NCBI RefSeq assembly: GCF_002575655.3
Contig: NC_053035.3
Location: 499,378,601 to 499,442,600, forward strand
Length of the DNA stretch: 64,000 nt
Source: Aegilops tauschii subsp. strangulata
Lineage: Eukaryota > Streptophyta > Magnoliopsida > Poales > Poaceae
Direction: 5' to 3'
Shown here: positions 9,951 through 20,348 of the stretch, in pieces
Numbering within the stretch: the first letter of the stretch is position 1
Layout of the letters: every line of letters starts with the position of its first letter
Notes under the pieces: model-generated
What the model saw: the letters and a program-made list of their open reading frames with translations, nothing else
Databases searched by the model: none
Told to the model about the DNA's origin: nothing
Position numbers and translations under genes: made by a program

Positions 9951-11297
9951 AGAACTGTAATTCATGTGGAGCCAACCTCTCTCGGCCCCCGCGTCGCCTG
10001 ACCGGGCGACTCGGGCGGCGGCTAGGGTTTCCGAGCGCCGCCTCCCCCACACCTCCTCTCCCTCCTCGTCGCCACCTGAGGTGGTCGCCGGGCAAGCCCG
10101 CGCGGCCGCCAGTGACGGTGGCGGCGAGGCCCTCGTCGCTCCTGCAGCGGAGGATCTGGATCCCAGGGTCGGCGGCCCCTGCCGGCGTGGCGTCGCCGTT
10201 ATTGCCCTGAACGGCGCTCGCGGAGGGCTCTGGCCGGCGTCCTTGACTGCGGGGGCGGTGGGGCGTCGGCGCCTGGTGGCTAGAGCGTGGAGGCCTCCTC
10301 TTCCTCGCCAGATCTGGAGGTTTGCCGCCCCTAATTCGCTCCCTCCCCTTCTGTGCTTGTCTTCCCGCGGCTGGTCGCTGGATCTGGCGGAGTTTGGGGC
10401 TGGTGTTGCAGATCGGGACCTGGGGAAACCCCTGGCCGGCTGGTTCGGCCCGGCATCGACGTCGGCCTTGGGCGACGTTTCCTTCCTGGAGGCGATGTCG
10501 TGGTCTCCTTCTCCCCACCTCCGTTTCCTCTCCCGGGTGAAAACCCAAAATCCGGCCGGATTGGGCAGCGGCGGCGCCGTGTGCGTCGTTCCCTCCATGG
10601 AGGCGTTGCCTGGGGAGTGTGGATTCGGGCATAGGGGTGCTGAAGGTGGGGTTTTGGCCGGCAGCAGGTGCAGTGCCTCTCGTTGTCCCGCTGTCTGCCT
10701 CTCTGTTGTTGCTCGGCGGCTTTCCTGCAGCCTTCAGACGTTCTGGGCGCGTGATGTGTCTTCGGCGCCTGAGGGATGCGGTCATCGGTTGATGCTAGTT
10801 GTGCTCTGTCTTAGTATCTCCTGTAACTAGCTCTCCGAGGTGTTGTAAGTTCAGAGTGCCCCCTTGTATCTTTCGGGCTTTTCTTGTTGTTCGTTTTTGT
10901 GTCGTTTGTATGCTGCTCGTGCGTCAAGGTGGCGTCGGTGGCTGAGTGGCCTGACAAGGTAGAAGCCTCAATATCTGCTCTGAAGACGGACCTGTGGAAG
11001 ATGGCGGCGATGACACATGTGAGTGCGTCAGACCAGTTTATGCCCCAGACCCGGTATGTGGCTCGGCTGGGGCCTTTGGCTTTTGATGATAGGCTTAGGT
11101 GAATGGTCCGGGTATTTGGCCCAGGTAGCACCCCTTCATCGTATGGATAGGAGTAGTGGCATATGTTGCCAAGATGGCGGATTCAGGCATATTGTTGTAA
11201 TTCTTTGTAAGGTCCTCGAGAATAATCAATAAAGTGGCCGTATGCATCTCCCAGATGCATAGGCCGGGGGCCATCCTCCTTTTTTAAAAAAAAACCC
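9950..11297 (+). mobile_element. GC-rich non-LTR (LINE/SINE-like) element, copy 1
   Basis: The left part is strongly GC-rich, with GGCTAGGGTTTCCGAGCGCC-like leader sequence. The segment ends with CAATAAAGTGGCCGTATGC..., AGGCCGGGGGCCATCCTCC and a run of T then A (11280-11296), the poly(A)-like tail of a retroposed RNA. Blocks near 10535-10620 (CGGGTGAAAACCCAA, GTCGTTCCCTCCATGGAGGC) recur in the element at 42.2-42.3 kb, so the two are related. No reverse transcriptase is encoded; open frames on both strands reflect GC content. The 5' boundary and the TSD were not found. Confidence 0.6.
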
Positions 11298-11589
11298 GTG
11301 ACATTATAGCCACCACCAGTCCTGCGATGGCGCCTCCACTATGGTATGGGATTTTTCTCCTCCCCCTTCGCCTCCTGCCTCCCTCCATGCATCACATCAA
11401 GATAGCCAACTACATCCCATTCAAGATCAAACATGTCGGAATACAACTACACAAAATGGAAGCAACTTGACATCCACCACATTAAACTAGATCCACCACG
11501 TCGATATCGAGATCGCCAATGTCATCCTGGGATCAGCACTCGATGCTCAGTGCGGCCCTAAGTAACATGTTCCTGTAGCCTAACCCTAA
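11298..11589. other. Unassigned DNA between two transposon segments
   Basis: No coding region or repeat boundary was recognised. Confidence 0.4.
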
Positions 11590-12031
11590 CACTGGTGTGC
11601 GTCGGTTCTAAACAAACAGTTTTTAACCCCTTTCCGCGACGGCATCTGGAACCGTCGACAAGTGAGTGTGGGCGATAGGGGGGTCCTTCCCACACGACCC
11701 AGAAACCGTCGGGGATATGCCTTCCTGGCACACACGTTCGGCAAAATGAGGTCGTGTGCTACCGGCGAGCGCTCAAATACGGAAATACGAATAGTATGGC
11801 TAAAAATACAATTATACGACAAAATTGTTTCCGGTCACAAGTACATCCCACACAGTCAGTCCCCGCTAAACGTTTCCATTCGTATGTACATCCCACACAG
11901 TCGCTCCAAGGAAAGCGTTTCCGTTCACAGGTACATCACACACAATTTTTCTCATTAAATCGTTTGTGATAGTGTTGCCATTGCACACGATATTAATAAT
12001 TTTATCGTTTGCGTTATTGAATGCATCACAC
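11590..12031 (+). mobile_element. CACTA-like terminal fragment (CACTG type)
   Basis: It starts CACTGGTGTGCGTCGGTTC. GACGG...CCGTCG motifs follow (11636-11665 and 11702-11712), then repeated CATCCCACACAGTC and ACATCACACACA motifs that resemble a subterminal array. No opposite terminus is visible. The segment stops at 12031, where the duplicated DUF1668 tail begins. Confidence 0.45.
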
Positions 12032-12252
12032 ACGTTGGCATTCGGGATCTGAAATGCTATAAATCATGTCATGAAAAGGAGCCTTTCTATGTTTAATTTT
12101 CACTTGATTTGAAAAGAAGTACTCCGTATGTTTTATAATGTGCACACTCTACGTAGTGCGATTCAGTGAATATTGTTCCTTCCTATGTTCTCATGTGTAT
12201 TGTCGAGTTCCATGCATGTCATGACGTTTTTCTTTGGCAAGGAGATTTTAGG
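12032..12252 (+). pseudogene. Tail-only copy of the DUF1668 gene (last codons plus 3' UTR)
   Basis: The sequence begins TTGGCATTCGGGATCTGA, matching the last residues and stop of the gene that ends at 8109 (GTGGCGTTTGGGATCTGA). It follows that gene's 3' flank to about 12252. An extra block of about 60 bp (roughly 12110-12165) is absent from the first copy. None of the upstream coding region is present: CACTA-like sequence takes its place. Confidence 0.8.
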
Positions 12253-12763
12253 AGTAAAGATATATAGCTTCTGCCCTTTTGCAGAATTAAGGAGTTAATG
12301 TGAGTTGTTTTCTCATCATCATAAGCGGAGTTGTTTTCTCATCTTCATAAGCTGTTCAAGGACAAAATAACACATCATGATTGCCACTTCGTCACATGTA
12401 GGGCCCATCCATCATAATTTTCTAGACAAATAAAATGCTACCGTTCCGGGTTAAATCTCTCATTCGAAATGGAGACCTAATTAATGTTATTGCCAATAGT
12501 ACCACCTGATACAAGGTAATAAATATTGGAGAATTACAGTTCGGACATATAAACATAGTAGGAGATAATTGCAAGAAACAATAACTCCCTAATTACCTGC
12601 TTTCATTCGAATTTATTTTGCCACCAAATTTTGAAAACTTGACTAAAAAAGGAGGAAAATAACCTTTGATTTATGCGCATTGAGCTGTCCTTTAATGAGG
12701 GTTCATATTATGGAAAGATAATAAATAATTTTGATTATATTGCTCGATGCATACTGCCCCGGA
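12253..12763. other. AT-rich DNA upstream of the MEG-like gene
   Basis: No coding region is recognised. The stretch probably contains the distal promoter of the downstream small-peptide gene. Confidence 0.4.
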
Positions 12764-12800
12764 TCTCTCTTCTCTCCACCTCTCTCTCCCTCTACATATA
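12764..12800 (+). promoter_or_regulatory. Core promoter of the MEG-like gene
   Basis: A pyrimidine patch (12764-12792, CTCTCTTCTC...) runs directly into TACATATA at 12793-12800. This lies about 77 bp before the ATG at 12877, normal TATA-to-ATG spacing for a short plant 5' UTR. Confidence 0.55.
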
Positions 12801-12876
12801 CGGGTCATGTCATGTGTTCTTTCCTAGCAAATATATTTCTCATCGACAACCAAAGAGATTGACAGCCGGTTGTGCT

Positions 12877-13286
12877 ATGGACAAGTACACGATTCGCATC
12901 CTTGCACTAGCTCTACTGTCTCTACATCTCGTATGCTCTGCTACTGTTGCTCAATGTAAGCACACCAATCGGGTTCAATTTTTTCACTCATCGAAGTATG
13001 TATGTAGTACTATAGCCAGTGAAGGTGGCCTTTTTTTTCTTTTTTTGTCGAAATAATCTGTTGCGCGTTTATTTATTCCGCTCTAAAATATATAATTGCA
13101 TAATAATTGTTCGTTTGTCATTCCATAGGTCGAACCATGGCTGACACGGATAGCGAGAAGATCAATTTACCAAACGGGCTATGCCATAAGTTACCTTCGT
13201 ATCGATGCGTCAAAGAGTGCTTCTGTTGTTTGGTAGATGAGTGGTGCTACTCCACAATGGATGAGTGCGCGATAAAGTGTAAATGA
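12877..13286 (+). CDS. Small secreted cysteine-rich peptide, MEG/ESF1-like (two exons)
   Basis: Exon 1 (12877-12955) and exon 2 (13129-13286) join across a GTAAGC...CCATAG intron of 173 bp into a 78-residue frame with no defects. Residues 1-26 are a typical signal peptide: MDKYTIRILALALLSLHL, then small residues ending VAQ. The mature part ends in an eight-cysteine module spaced C-x7-C-x3-C-x-CC-x5-C-x6-C-x3-C (residues 45-77), with the central block ECFCCL and CYST. This spacing, and an intron between signal peptide and cysteine domain, are typical of maternally expressed gene (MEG) and embryo-surrounding-factor (ESF1) peptides. Those are secreted and act in seed development (transfer cells in maize, suspensor in Arabidopsis). 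Membership in this broad family is an inference from cysteine spacing; a defensin-like label would be the fallback. The two splice sites and the intact frame make a real gene likely. Confidence 0.8.
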
Positions 13287-14053
13287 TCCTCTTCTTCAGA
13301 AGACATACTGGTGGCGATGACATTCCCTCCTTTACCTGCTCCTTAATTTCGCAGACTAGTCAAATTGGATTACATGCGTATTTACATGTCCCGAGAAACA
13401 AATGATGCCTGATATATATTTGATTTGCAATAAGATCTAGTAATACTCTAGCAATTGTCGCTGAGTATTTGGTTTGGCAAAAGAATGAAATTCCAATAGA
13501 ATCTCTTTGTAATTTGACAAGAAAAGTGCCAAAAGTATGAATTTGTACCAAGTGTAGTTTGCCCCACTAACAATAGTGTTTAGGCCAACCCTTATCTCTT
13601 GGACGACATTGTCGTAGGGGCGGCGCCGTCATTCGCTTAGTTCATCTCGCTTCCGGGTCGTATGAAGCGCAATGTATACAATCCGGTGAATGTATGTTGA
13701 GACAGAATTTACATGATTCATTGTCTTTGGGCTTGTACAAAGGGCGTGAAAAAGCAAGAATATATGGAGATTCACGTGATTTATGGAAGCAGTAGTTGAA
13801 AGATTTGCCTGGTTCGCAACAATGAGCACTGCAACAGTGGAGCTCATGATGCAGCAACAAATTAGCGATTGATAGCACCTAATCTCTCATGTGGATTAAT
13901 TTTAATATCAGACGTACACCCTTGTTTGAATCGGATGGCCTTCAATTGGTCTGATCTACTTCTAATGGATGAGTTGGTTGAATAGTATCCACGGTTTATT
14001 TTCGTTTGGTTATATTTCGTCTGGTTTATTTTCGTCTCACATCCCACCACCAT
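13287..14053. other. Intergenic DNA downstream of the MEG-like gene
   Basis: No gene is recognised. A short repeated GGTTTATTTTCGT (13993 and 14022) and AT-rich stretches suggest decayed transposon sequence. Confidence 0.35.
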
Positions 14054-16515
14054 ATCTCCTCACGTTAATTTTTTTACCCTCACAATAAAAACTTTCCTAA
14101 CTTTTCCAAAGTTTCCTAACTAGACACGTTATAAACGGGCAGGAACCGATAGCACGTTACCAATTAATAAAATTTAGTTCTATGCCAATCAATTCCAAAT
14201 CCTAATCTCTACTTCTAATGTCGGCGATTTTCTCTCCTTTTCACTTTCCTTACAATTGCCTTGGTACGTAGGTCCACAGGTTTTTTCTCCTTCACTTTCC
14301 TATAATATATATCCATATATATATCACGCTCCGAAGAGGAAGAAATCAAAACGCGATCTCTCCTTTCCAACTAAAGCATGTCTATCTTGAAAAAAATAGG
14401 AAGTTAATCCACTGCAAAGAATACGGCGCTGACTGCCAGGGCCGACGCCGCACCATCACCGTCGGACGGGACAACCTAGAGGCCACGACTGACACCTACA
14501 CCCCCAATCCTCGCTGGCATCCCGTGCTGAAGGACGCCGCCGGTGCACCGACGACCGACTTTGCACGAATGCCTTATGATAGGCCGAAGCCGTCGGGCAG
14601 CAACACGACTCCGCTACAGTCTGGTAATGCAAACCCGCCTCCTCTTATCTGTTTTGAGTCATCGTAATCATCCGAGCAGTCGGACCAAAGGTGGCAGATA
14701 CCAAAGGATTGGGCTCGCTGGTGGCATTGTATCTAGCAGCTTGTGGAGTTAGTAATGTTGCTGCTGAAACCTTGATTTTTTTGTAGTTTCATCGTGGGAC
14801 AACTGGATTTTAGATGAACTCGGACACATCTCTGTTCCTAGAATGTTGCCATCTTGCTATATGCAAAATTAACTATTGGACTTCATAAAATTGAAATTTG
14901 TGCAGTGGCTGTTCACGACCAAATTTTGATTAAATGCTTTCTATTTTCTATCTCTCCTTTGAAAAATAATGAAGATGATTTTGTCCAATTATTTTGGTTC
15001 ATTCATCCTGGCTTATTTTTCTTATTGTCATATGAAGTTCAGAATATCAAAGTTCTACATTTGCTGCCAACATTTTACATATTTCTTCAGTTTCCACCCG
15101 TGCTCCACACGAAGTACCAATTTTCAGCGGGTAAATTTTCGGTTTGCGAAACTTTTAAATAAAACCTGGGAGTAATGGCTTATCATGCTAGAAATTTCAA
15201 GCCTGCCTCACAATGTTTTTCCGTCAGTGTGTTTGGAAAAATCTTTGAATTAATAGCTTATCACGCACTAGAAATCTGGTTGTAACTAGCTCAAACACAA
15301 AGCCGTGTTATCAAGCTTGTCATAAGAAAAACCTGACATGTAATGGTTCCAAGAAGGTGATACATGATTTATTGTTGTGTTTCTGAATGCTGGGTATGCA
15401 GAATGTGAGACTTCAAGACATACAGATAGTTATGTACTTCCAAGAGCACCGGTATGTATTTGAATCAATAGATCAAAGTTTCTTTACATGCTGGCAGTTC
15501 TACTTCCGATGTTTCTGCAGGATATTGATTTGTTGGTGATGACTCTGAATGTGAGGGTGCTAAGAAGTACATGATGCATTGTGAAGTTCCCTCTATTACA
15601 TGAAGAAGAATGATAGTAAAGACTTACGGTATGGTACCTCCCTGTATTCTATTGTCTTCATCTCATGTATCTTTCTTTTTTATATAGAAACTCCATTGTT
15701 AGCAAAGGTATTTGACACCCCTAGGGCAGAGGCTACTTACCGATTATCACCTTGCATAGGATGGAAGATGCGCACTTGGAGAAGGTCCAGCCAGTCGATC
15801 GCCTTTGTACATACCTAGCTCTCCAGTTTTTACTTTTCCTTATTTTATAGTGTTAAAATTGCTTAACTCATTGCTTCTGAAAATATTAGTGAAATCGAGT
15901 TGTTGGTGGCCACCTATTAACCAGAGGAAAAGGTGACCTTCAGCAAGTTGAAGCCAAACGTCCTGCTTTTCAAGTAGCAGCTTACAGCTTACGTTCATGC
16001 GGCCATGTTGCCTCCTCTCAATTATGCAGACAGGCTATCCAAGGTAAATTCACGATTTTAGTTTACCTTCATATCTGCTTATTTAAAGTACAAAAGGTTT
16101 GTGTCTTGATGTGTTGATAGATGCGAAAATAGTTCATGATATAGACTTTGAAAATTTATGTCTTTGTAAAATCGTAATTCGATTGCAGTTCTTGATGGTT
16201 GTCTAATTTTCTTGTGTCTTTTGAAGAATGTTAACCTAAGAAAATTAGACAAATGAGTTGTACGTTACTTTGCATATTTAGGATGTCGGTCGCATTTCTA
16301 ACTTTAAAATAGCAGAGATCATAAGCCATGTGAAAAGTCGTGTTAATAGGAAGCCGAGTCGCATGCAAGTGCATGTAGAAGTTCACTCTTATTTTTATTA
16401 GAGATAATTTGCACATTGCTTACCATAATTATGTTAGTTGCACACTCACTGTGGCCTTGTTAAAATGATTGTCTGCATGACAACTTCCATGCTATAAAGC
16501 ACTAAGACACACTTG
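14054..16515. other. DNA left of the nested insertions, possibly the body of a Helitron
   Basis: This stretch is contiguous in origin with 42565-44024, the two halves being separated only by the nested insertions at 16529-42551. Since 44024 is a Helitron-like 3' end, part of this segment may be the Helitron body. An open stretch near 14415-14640 and an exon-like segment ending at a GTAAAT donor near 16044 could be captured gene pieces, but I cannot identify them. Confidence 0.3.
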
Positions 16516-16528
16516 AAGTAATATCTCG

Positions 16529-17558
16529 GACTATCAAATGGTGCAAACATCAAGAAGACCACTCAACCCTATCCTCTCGCTCCCGCGAAGTGCCCCTCGC
16601 GCACGTCACGGGAGAAACCCTAGCGCCGCCGGCGGGCTTCCCCTCCTCCTCCCTCCTCTCCCTTGCCGCCGCCAGCGAGGGCGCGCCAGGCGAAGCCTGG
16701 TAGGCGCCGGCGGTGGCAGGGCTGCCTTGTCTCCTCAGTGGGGGCCTTCGGCGTGGGTCGAGGCGGCCGCCTGGGATGCGGCGCTGGCGACGGGCGCGGA
16801 AGCGCGGCGGCGAGCTGGAGCCTACTACTGGCGGCTTCGCGGTGGCAGGCGTGCCTTGGTCGCCAGGGTCGGCGGGGTCGAGGCCGGATCTGGGGCCTGG
16901 CGGCGCGTGCTGCTGGTCTCTGCCCCTGCCATGGCCACGGCGGGTGGTGGTGCGACGCGGCAGCGGTTGGCCGGCGGGCGGGCTGGCCGGGATCCGAAGC
17001 TTCGTCGGCTGGACGACGGCGGGCCGTGCAGATTGGCTCCTTAGTGAGCTTCCTTTGCGATTGGTGGCGGCCCTTGGGATCTCTCCTTGCCGGCGGGCGG
17101 GTGTATGTTGGTGGCCTCGCGTGGAGCTGCGGTCGCCGTCGAGGTGGGGCGATACCAAGTTGTCCGGTGGGGAGGCAGGCTGGAGGGACAGGAGGCGCTG
17201 ACGAGCCCGAGCCACCCGTCGCTGGCACAAGGGTGTGCCGGCCCGGATGCGTTCGCACCCCCTCCTCCCCCGTTCCCCGGCCATGTGTGGGCTGACGCTA
17301 CTCCGACATTGTTTGAGGCGGTACGTATGCCGCGGTTTCATTGGTCAGGTGCGTCCTTTGGCCCAAAGCCGATCACTACTTTGGTCGGTCTTGGGGGTGT
17401 CTGGATGCAGGGCGGCGGCCCCGATGGCGGGAGGCTCGACGTTCATGGGCGGGACTTGTGCCTCGGGTGCGGGCGAGCGGCCATGACCACGTGGGTGGGT
17501 GATCGTTGGTGGTTGACGGAGCTAGGTGCATCGGAGGGGTGGGCGTGCTGGGGTACAT
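16529..17558 (+). mobile_element. GC-rich non-LTR element, copy 2, 5' part
   Basis: This begins right after the 13-bp target-site copy AAGTAATATCTCG (16516-16528) and is interrupted at 17558 by copia A. It is GC-rich, with GAAACCCTAGCGCCGCCGG near its start. The rest lies at 42135-42551, giving about 1.45 kb in total. It encodes no reverse transcriptase; the long frames on both strands have GC-driven compositions. It would need another element's machinery to move. Confidence 0.75.
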
Positions 17559-18779
17559 TGTTGGGGAACGTAGTAATTTCAAAAAAAATCCTACGCACAC
17601 GCAAGATCATGGTGATGCATAGCAACGAGAGGGGAGAGTGTGCCCACGTACCCTCGTAGACCGAAAGCGGAAGCGTTAGCACAACGCGGTTGATGTAGTC
17701 GTACGTCTTCACGATCCGACCGATCAAGTACTGAACGCACGGCACCTCTGAGTCCTGCACACGTTCAACTCGATGACGTCCCTCGAACTCTGATCCAGCC
17801 GAGCTTTGAGGGAGAGTTCTGTCAGCACGACGGCGTGGTGACGATGATGATGTTGCTACCGACGCAGGGCTTCGCCTAAGCATCGCTACGATATTATCGA
17901 GGTGGACTATGGTGGAGAGGGGCACCGCACACGGCTAAAAGATCCAAGAGATCAATTGTTGTGTCTATGGGGTGCCCCTCTCCTCCATATATAAAGGGGG
18001 AGGAGAGGGCCGGCCAAGGGGAGGAGGCGCGCCCAAGGGGGGAGTCCTACTCCCACCGGGAGTAGGACTCCTCCTTTTCCTATTTGGAGAGGGAGAGGGA
18101 AGGAAGAGGAAGGAGGGAGGAAGGAAAGGGGGCCGGCCCCCTTCCCAATTCGGATTGGGCTTGGGGAGGCGCGCCCCCTCCCTTGCTCCTTTCCCCTCCT
18201 TTCCACTAAAGCCCATTAAGGCCCATATACCTCCCGGGGGTTCCGATAACCTCCCGGTGCTCCGGTATTATCCCGATCTCACTCGGAACCATTCCGGTAT
18301 CCAAATATAGTCGTCCAATATATCGATCTTTACGTCTCGACCATTTCGAGACTCCTCGTCATGTCCGTGATCACATCCGGGACTCCGAACTACCTTCGAT
18401 ACATCAGAACACACAAATTAATAATATAACCGTCATCGAACTTTAAGCGTGCGGACCCTACGGGTTGAAGAACTATGTAGACATGACCGAGACACGTCTC
18501 CGGTCAATAACCAATAGCGGAACCTGGATGTTCATATTGGCTCCTACAAATTCTACGAAGATCTTTATCGGTCAAACCGCATAACAATATACGTTGTTCC
18601 CTTTGTCGTCGGTATGTTACTTGCCCGAGATTCGATCGTCGGTATCTCAATACCTAGTTCAATCTCGTTACCGGCAAGTCTCCTTACTCGTTCCGTAATA
18701 CATCATCCCGCAACTAACTCATTAGTTGCAATGCTTGCAAGGCTTAAGTGATGTGCATTACCGAGTGGGCCCAGAGATA
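17559..18779 (-). repeat. Copia A 3' LTR, outer part
   Basis: This matches 40403-41630 of the other LTR. It is cut after GGGCCCAGAGATA by the insertion of element B, which duplicated AGATA (18775-18779). The remaining part of this LTR is 34674-35176. Confidence 0.95.
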
Positions 18780-20333
18780 TGCTACCTCTTGAGCACTGCG
18801 TTGGTTTTCCCTTGAAGGGGAAAGGGTGATGCAGCAAAGTAGCGTAAGTATTTCCCTCAGTTTTTGAGAACCAAGGTATCAATCCAGTAGGAGGCCACGC
18901 ACGAGTCCCTCGCACCTACACAAACAAATAAATCCTCGCAACCAACGCAATAAAGGGGTTGTCAATCCCTTCACGGTCACTTACGAGAGTGAGATCTGAT
19001 AGAAATGATAAGATAATATTTTTGGTATTTTTATGATAAAGATGCAAAGTAAAGAAAGCAAAATAAAGACGACGCTAGAAATAACCTTGTTGACGAGAGA
19101 TTAATATGATGTAAAATAGACCCGGGGGCCATAGGTTTCACTAGTGCCTTCTCTCATGAGCGGGGTGAACAAATTACTATTGAGCAATTGATAGAATTGA
19201 GCATAGTTATGAGAATATCTAGGTATGATCATGTATATAGGCATCACGTCCGAGACAAGTAGACCGACTCCTACCTGCATCTACTACTATTACTCCACAC
19301 ATCGACCGCTATCCAGCATGCATCTAAAGTATTAAGTTCATAAGAACAGAGTAACGCTTTATGTAAGATGACATGATGTAGAGGGATAAACTCATGCAAT
19401 ATGGTATAAACCCCATCTTGTTATCCTCGATGGCAACAATACAATATGTGCCTTGCTGCCCTTACTGTCACTGGGGAAGGACACCGCAAGATTGAACCCA
19501 AAGCTAAGCACTTCTCCCATTGCAAGAAAGATCATCTAGTAGGCCAAACCAAACTGATAATTCGAAGAGACTTGCAAAGATAACCAATCATACATAAAAG
19601 AATTCAGAGAAGATTCAAATATTGTTCATAGATAAACTTGATCATAAACCCACAATTCATCGGTCTCAACAAACACACCGCAAAAGAAGATTACATCGAA
19701 TAGATCTCCACAAGAGAGGGGGAGAACATTGTATTGAGATCCAAAAAGAGAGAAGAAGCCATCTAGCTAATAACTATGGACCCGAACGTCTGAGGTAAAC
19801 TACTCACACATCATCGGAGAGGCTATGGTGTTGATGTAGAAGCCCTCCGTGATCGATGCCCCCTCCGGCGGAGCTCCGGAAAAGGCCCCAAGATGGGATC
19901 TCACGGGTACAGAAGGTTGCGGCCGTGGAATTAGGTTTTTGGCTCCGTATCTGCTAGTTTAGGGGTACGTAGGTGTATATAGGAGGAAGAAGTACGTCGG
20001 TGGAGCAACATGGGGCCCATGAGGGTGGAGGGCGCGCCCCCCTACCTCATGCCTTCCTGGTTGATGTCTTGACGTAGGGTCCAAGTCCTCTGGATCACGT
20101 TCGTTCCAAAAATCACGTTCTCGAAGGTTTCATTCCGTTTGGACTCCGTTTGATATTCTTTTTCTGCGAAACTCTGAAATAGGCAAAAAACAGCAATTCT
20201 GGGTTGGGCCTCCGGTTAATAGGTTAGTCCCAAAAATAATATAAAAGTGTATAATAAAGACCATTAATGTCCAAAACAGAATATAATATAGCATGGAACA
20301 ATCAAAAATTATAGATACGTTGGAGACGTATCA
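18780..20333 (-). repeat. Gypsy B 3' LTR
   Basis: This 1,554-bp LTR has TG...CA ends in plus-strand reading (TGCTACC...GTATCA). It aligns with the interrupted 5' LTR. It lacks a block of about 35 bp near 20035 that the other LTR has at about 34352-34375. Confidence 0.92.
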
Positions 20334-20334
20334 A

Positions 20335-20348
20335 GCATCCCCAAGCTT
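20335..20348 (-). other. Polypurine tract of gypsy B
   Basis: On the minus strand AAGCTTGGGGATGC lies one base from the 3' LTR, the position expected for the plus-strand primer. The same 14-mer recurs at 22393-22406 and 22447-22460. Confidence 0.75.

Noticed and set aside
9964..10830. Long open frames on both strands in the GC-rich region
   Set aside because: Low-complexity, mutually overlapping frames in a non-LTR element without polymerase motifs. High GC content lowers stop frequency.
16550..17341. 263-codon minus-strand frame and overlapping plus-strand frames
   Set aside because: Same reason: Pro/Arg-rich compositional frames inside the second GC-rich non-LTR element.
17972..18310. Open frames within LTRs (also 18703-18915, 25463-25806, 32297-32639, 34162-34416, 40738-41065)
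   Set aside because: The same sequences recur in partner LTRs, overlap on both strands and have no protein motif; they are LTR sequence.
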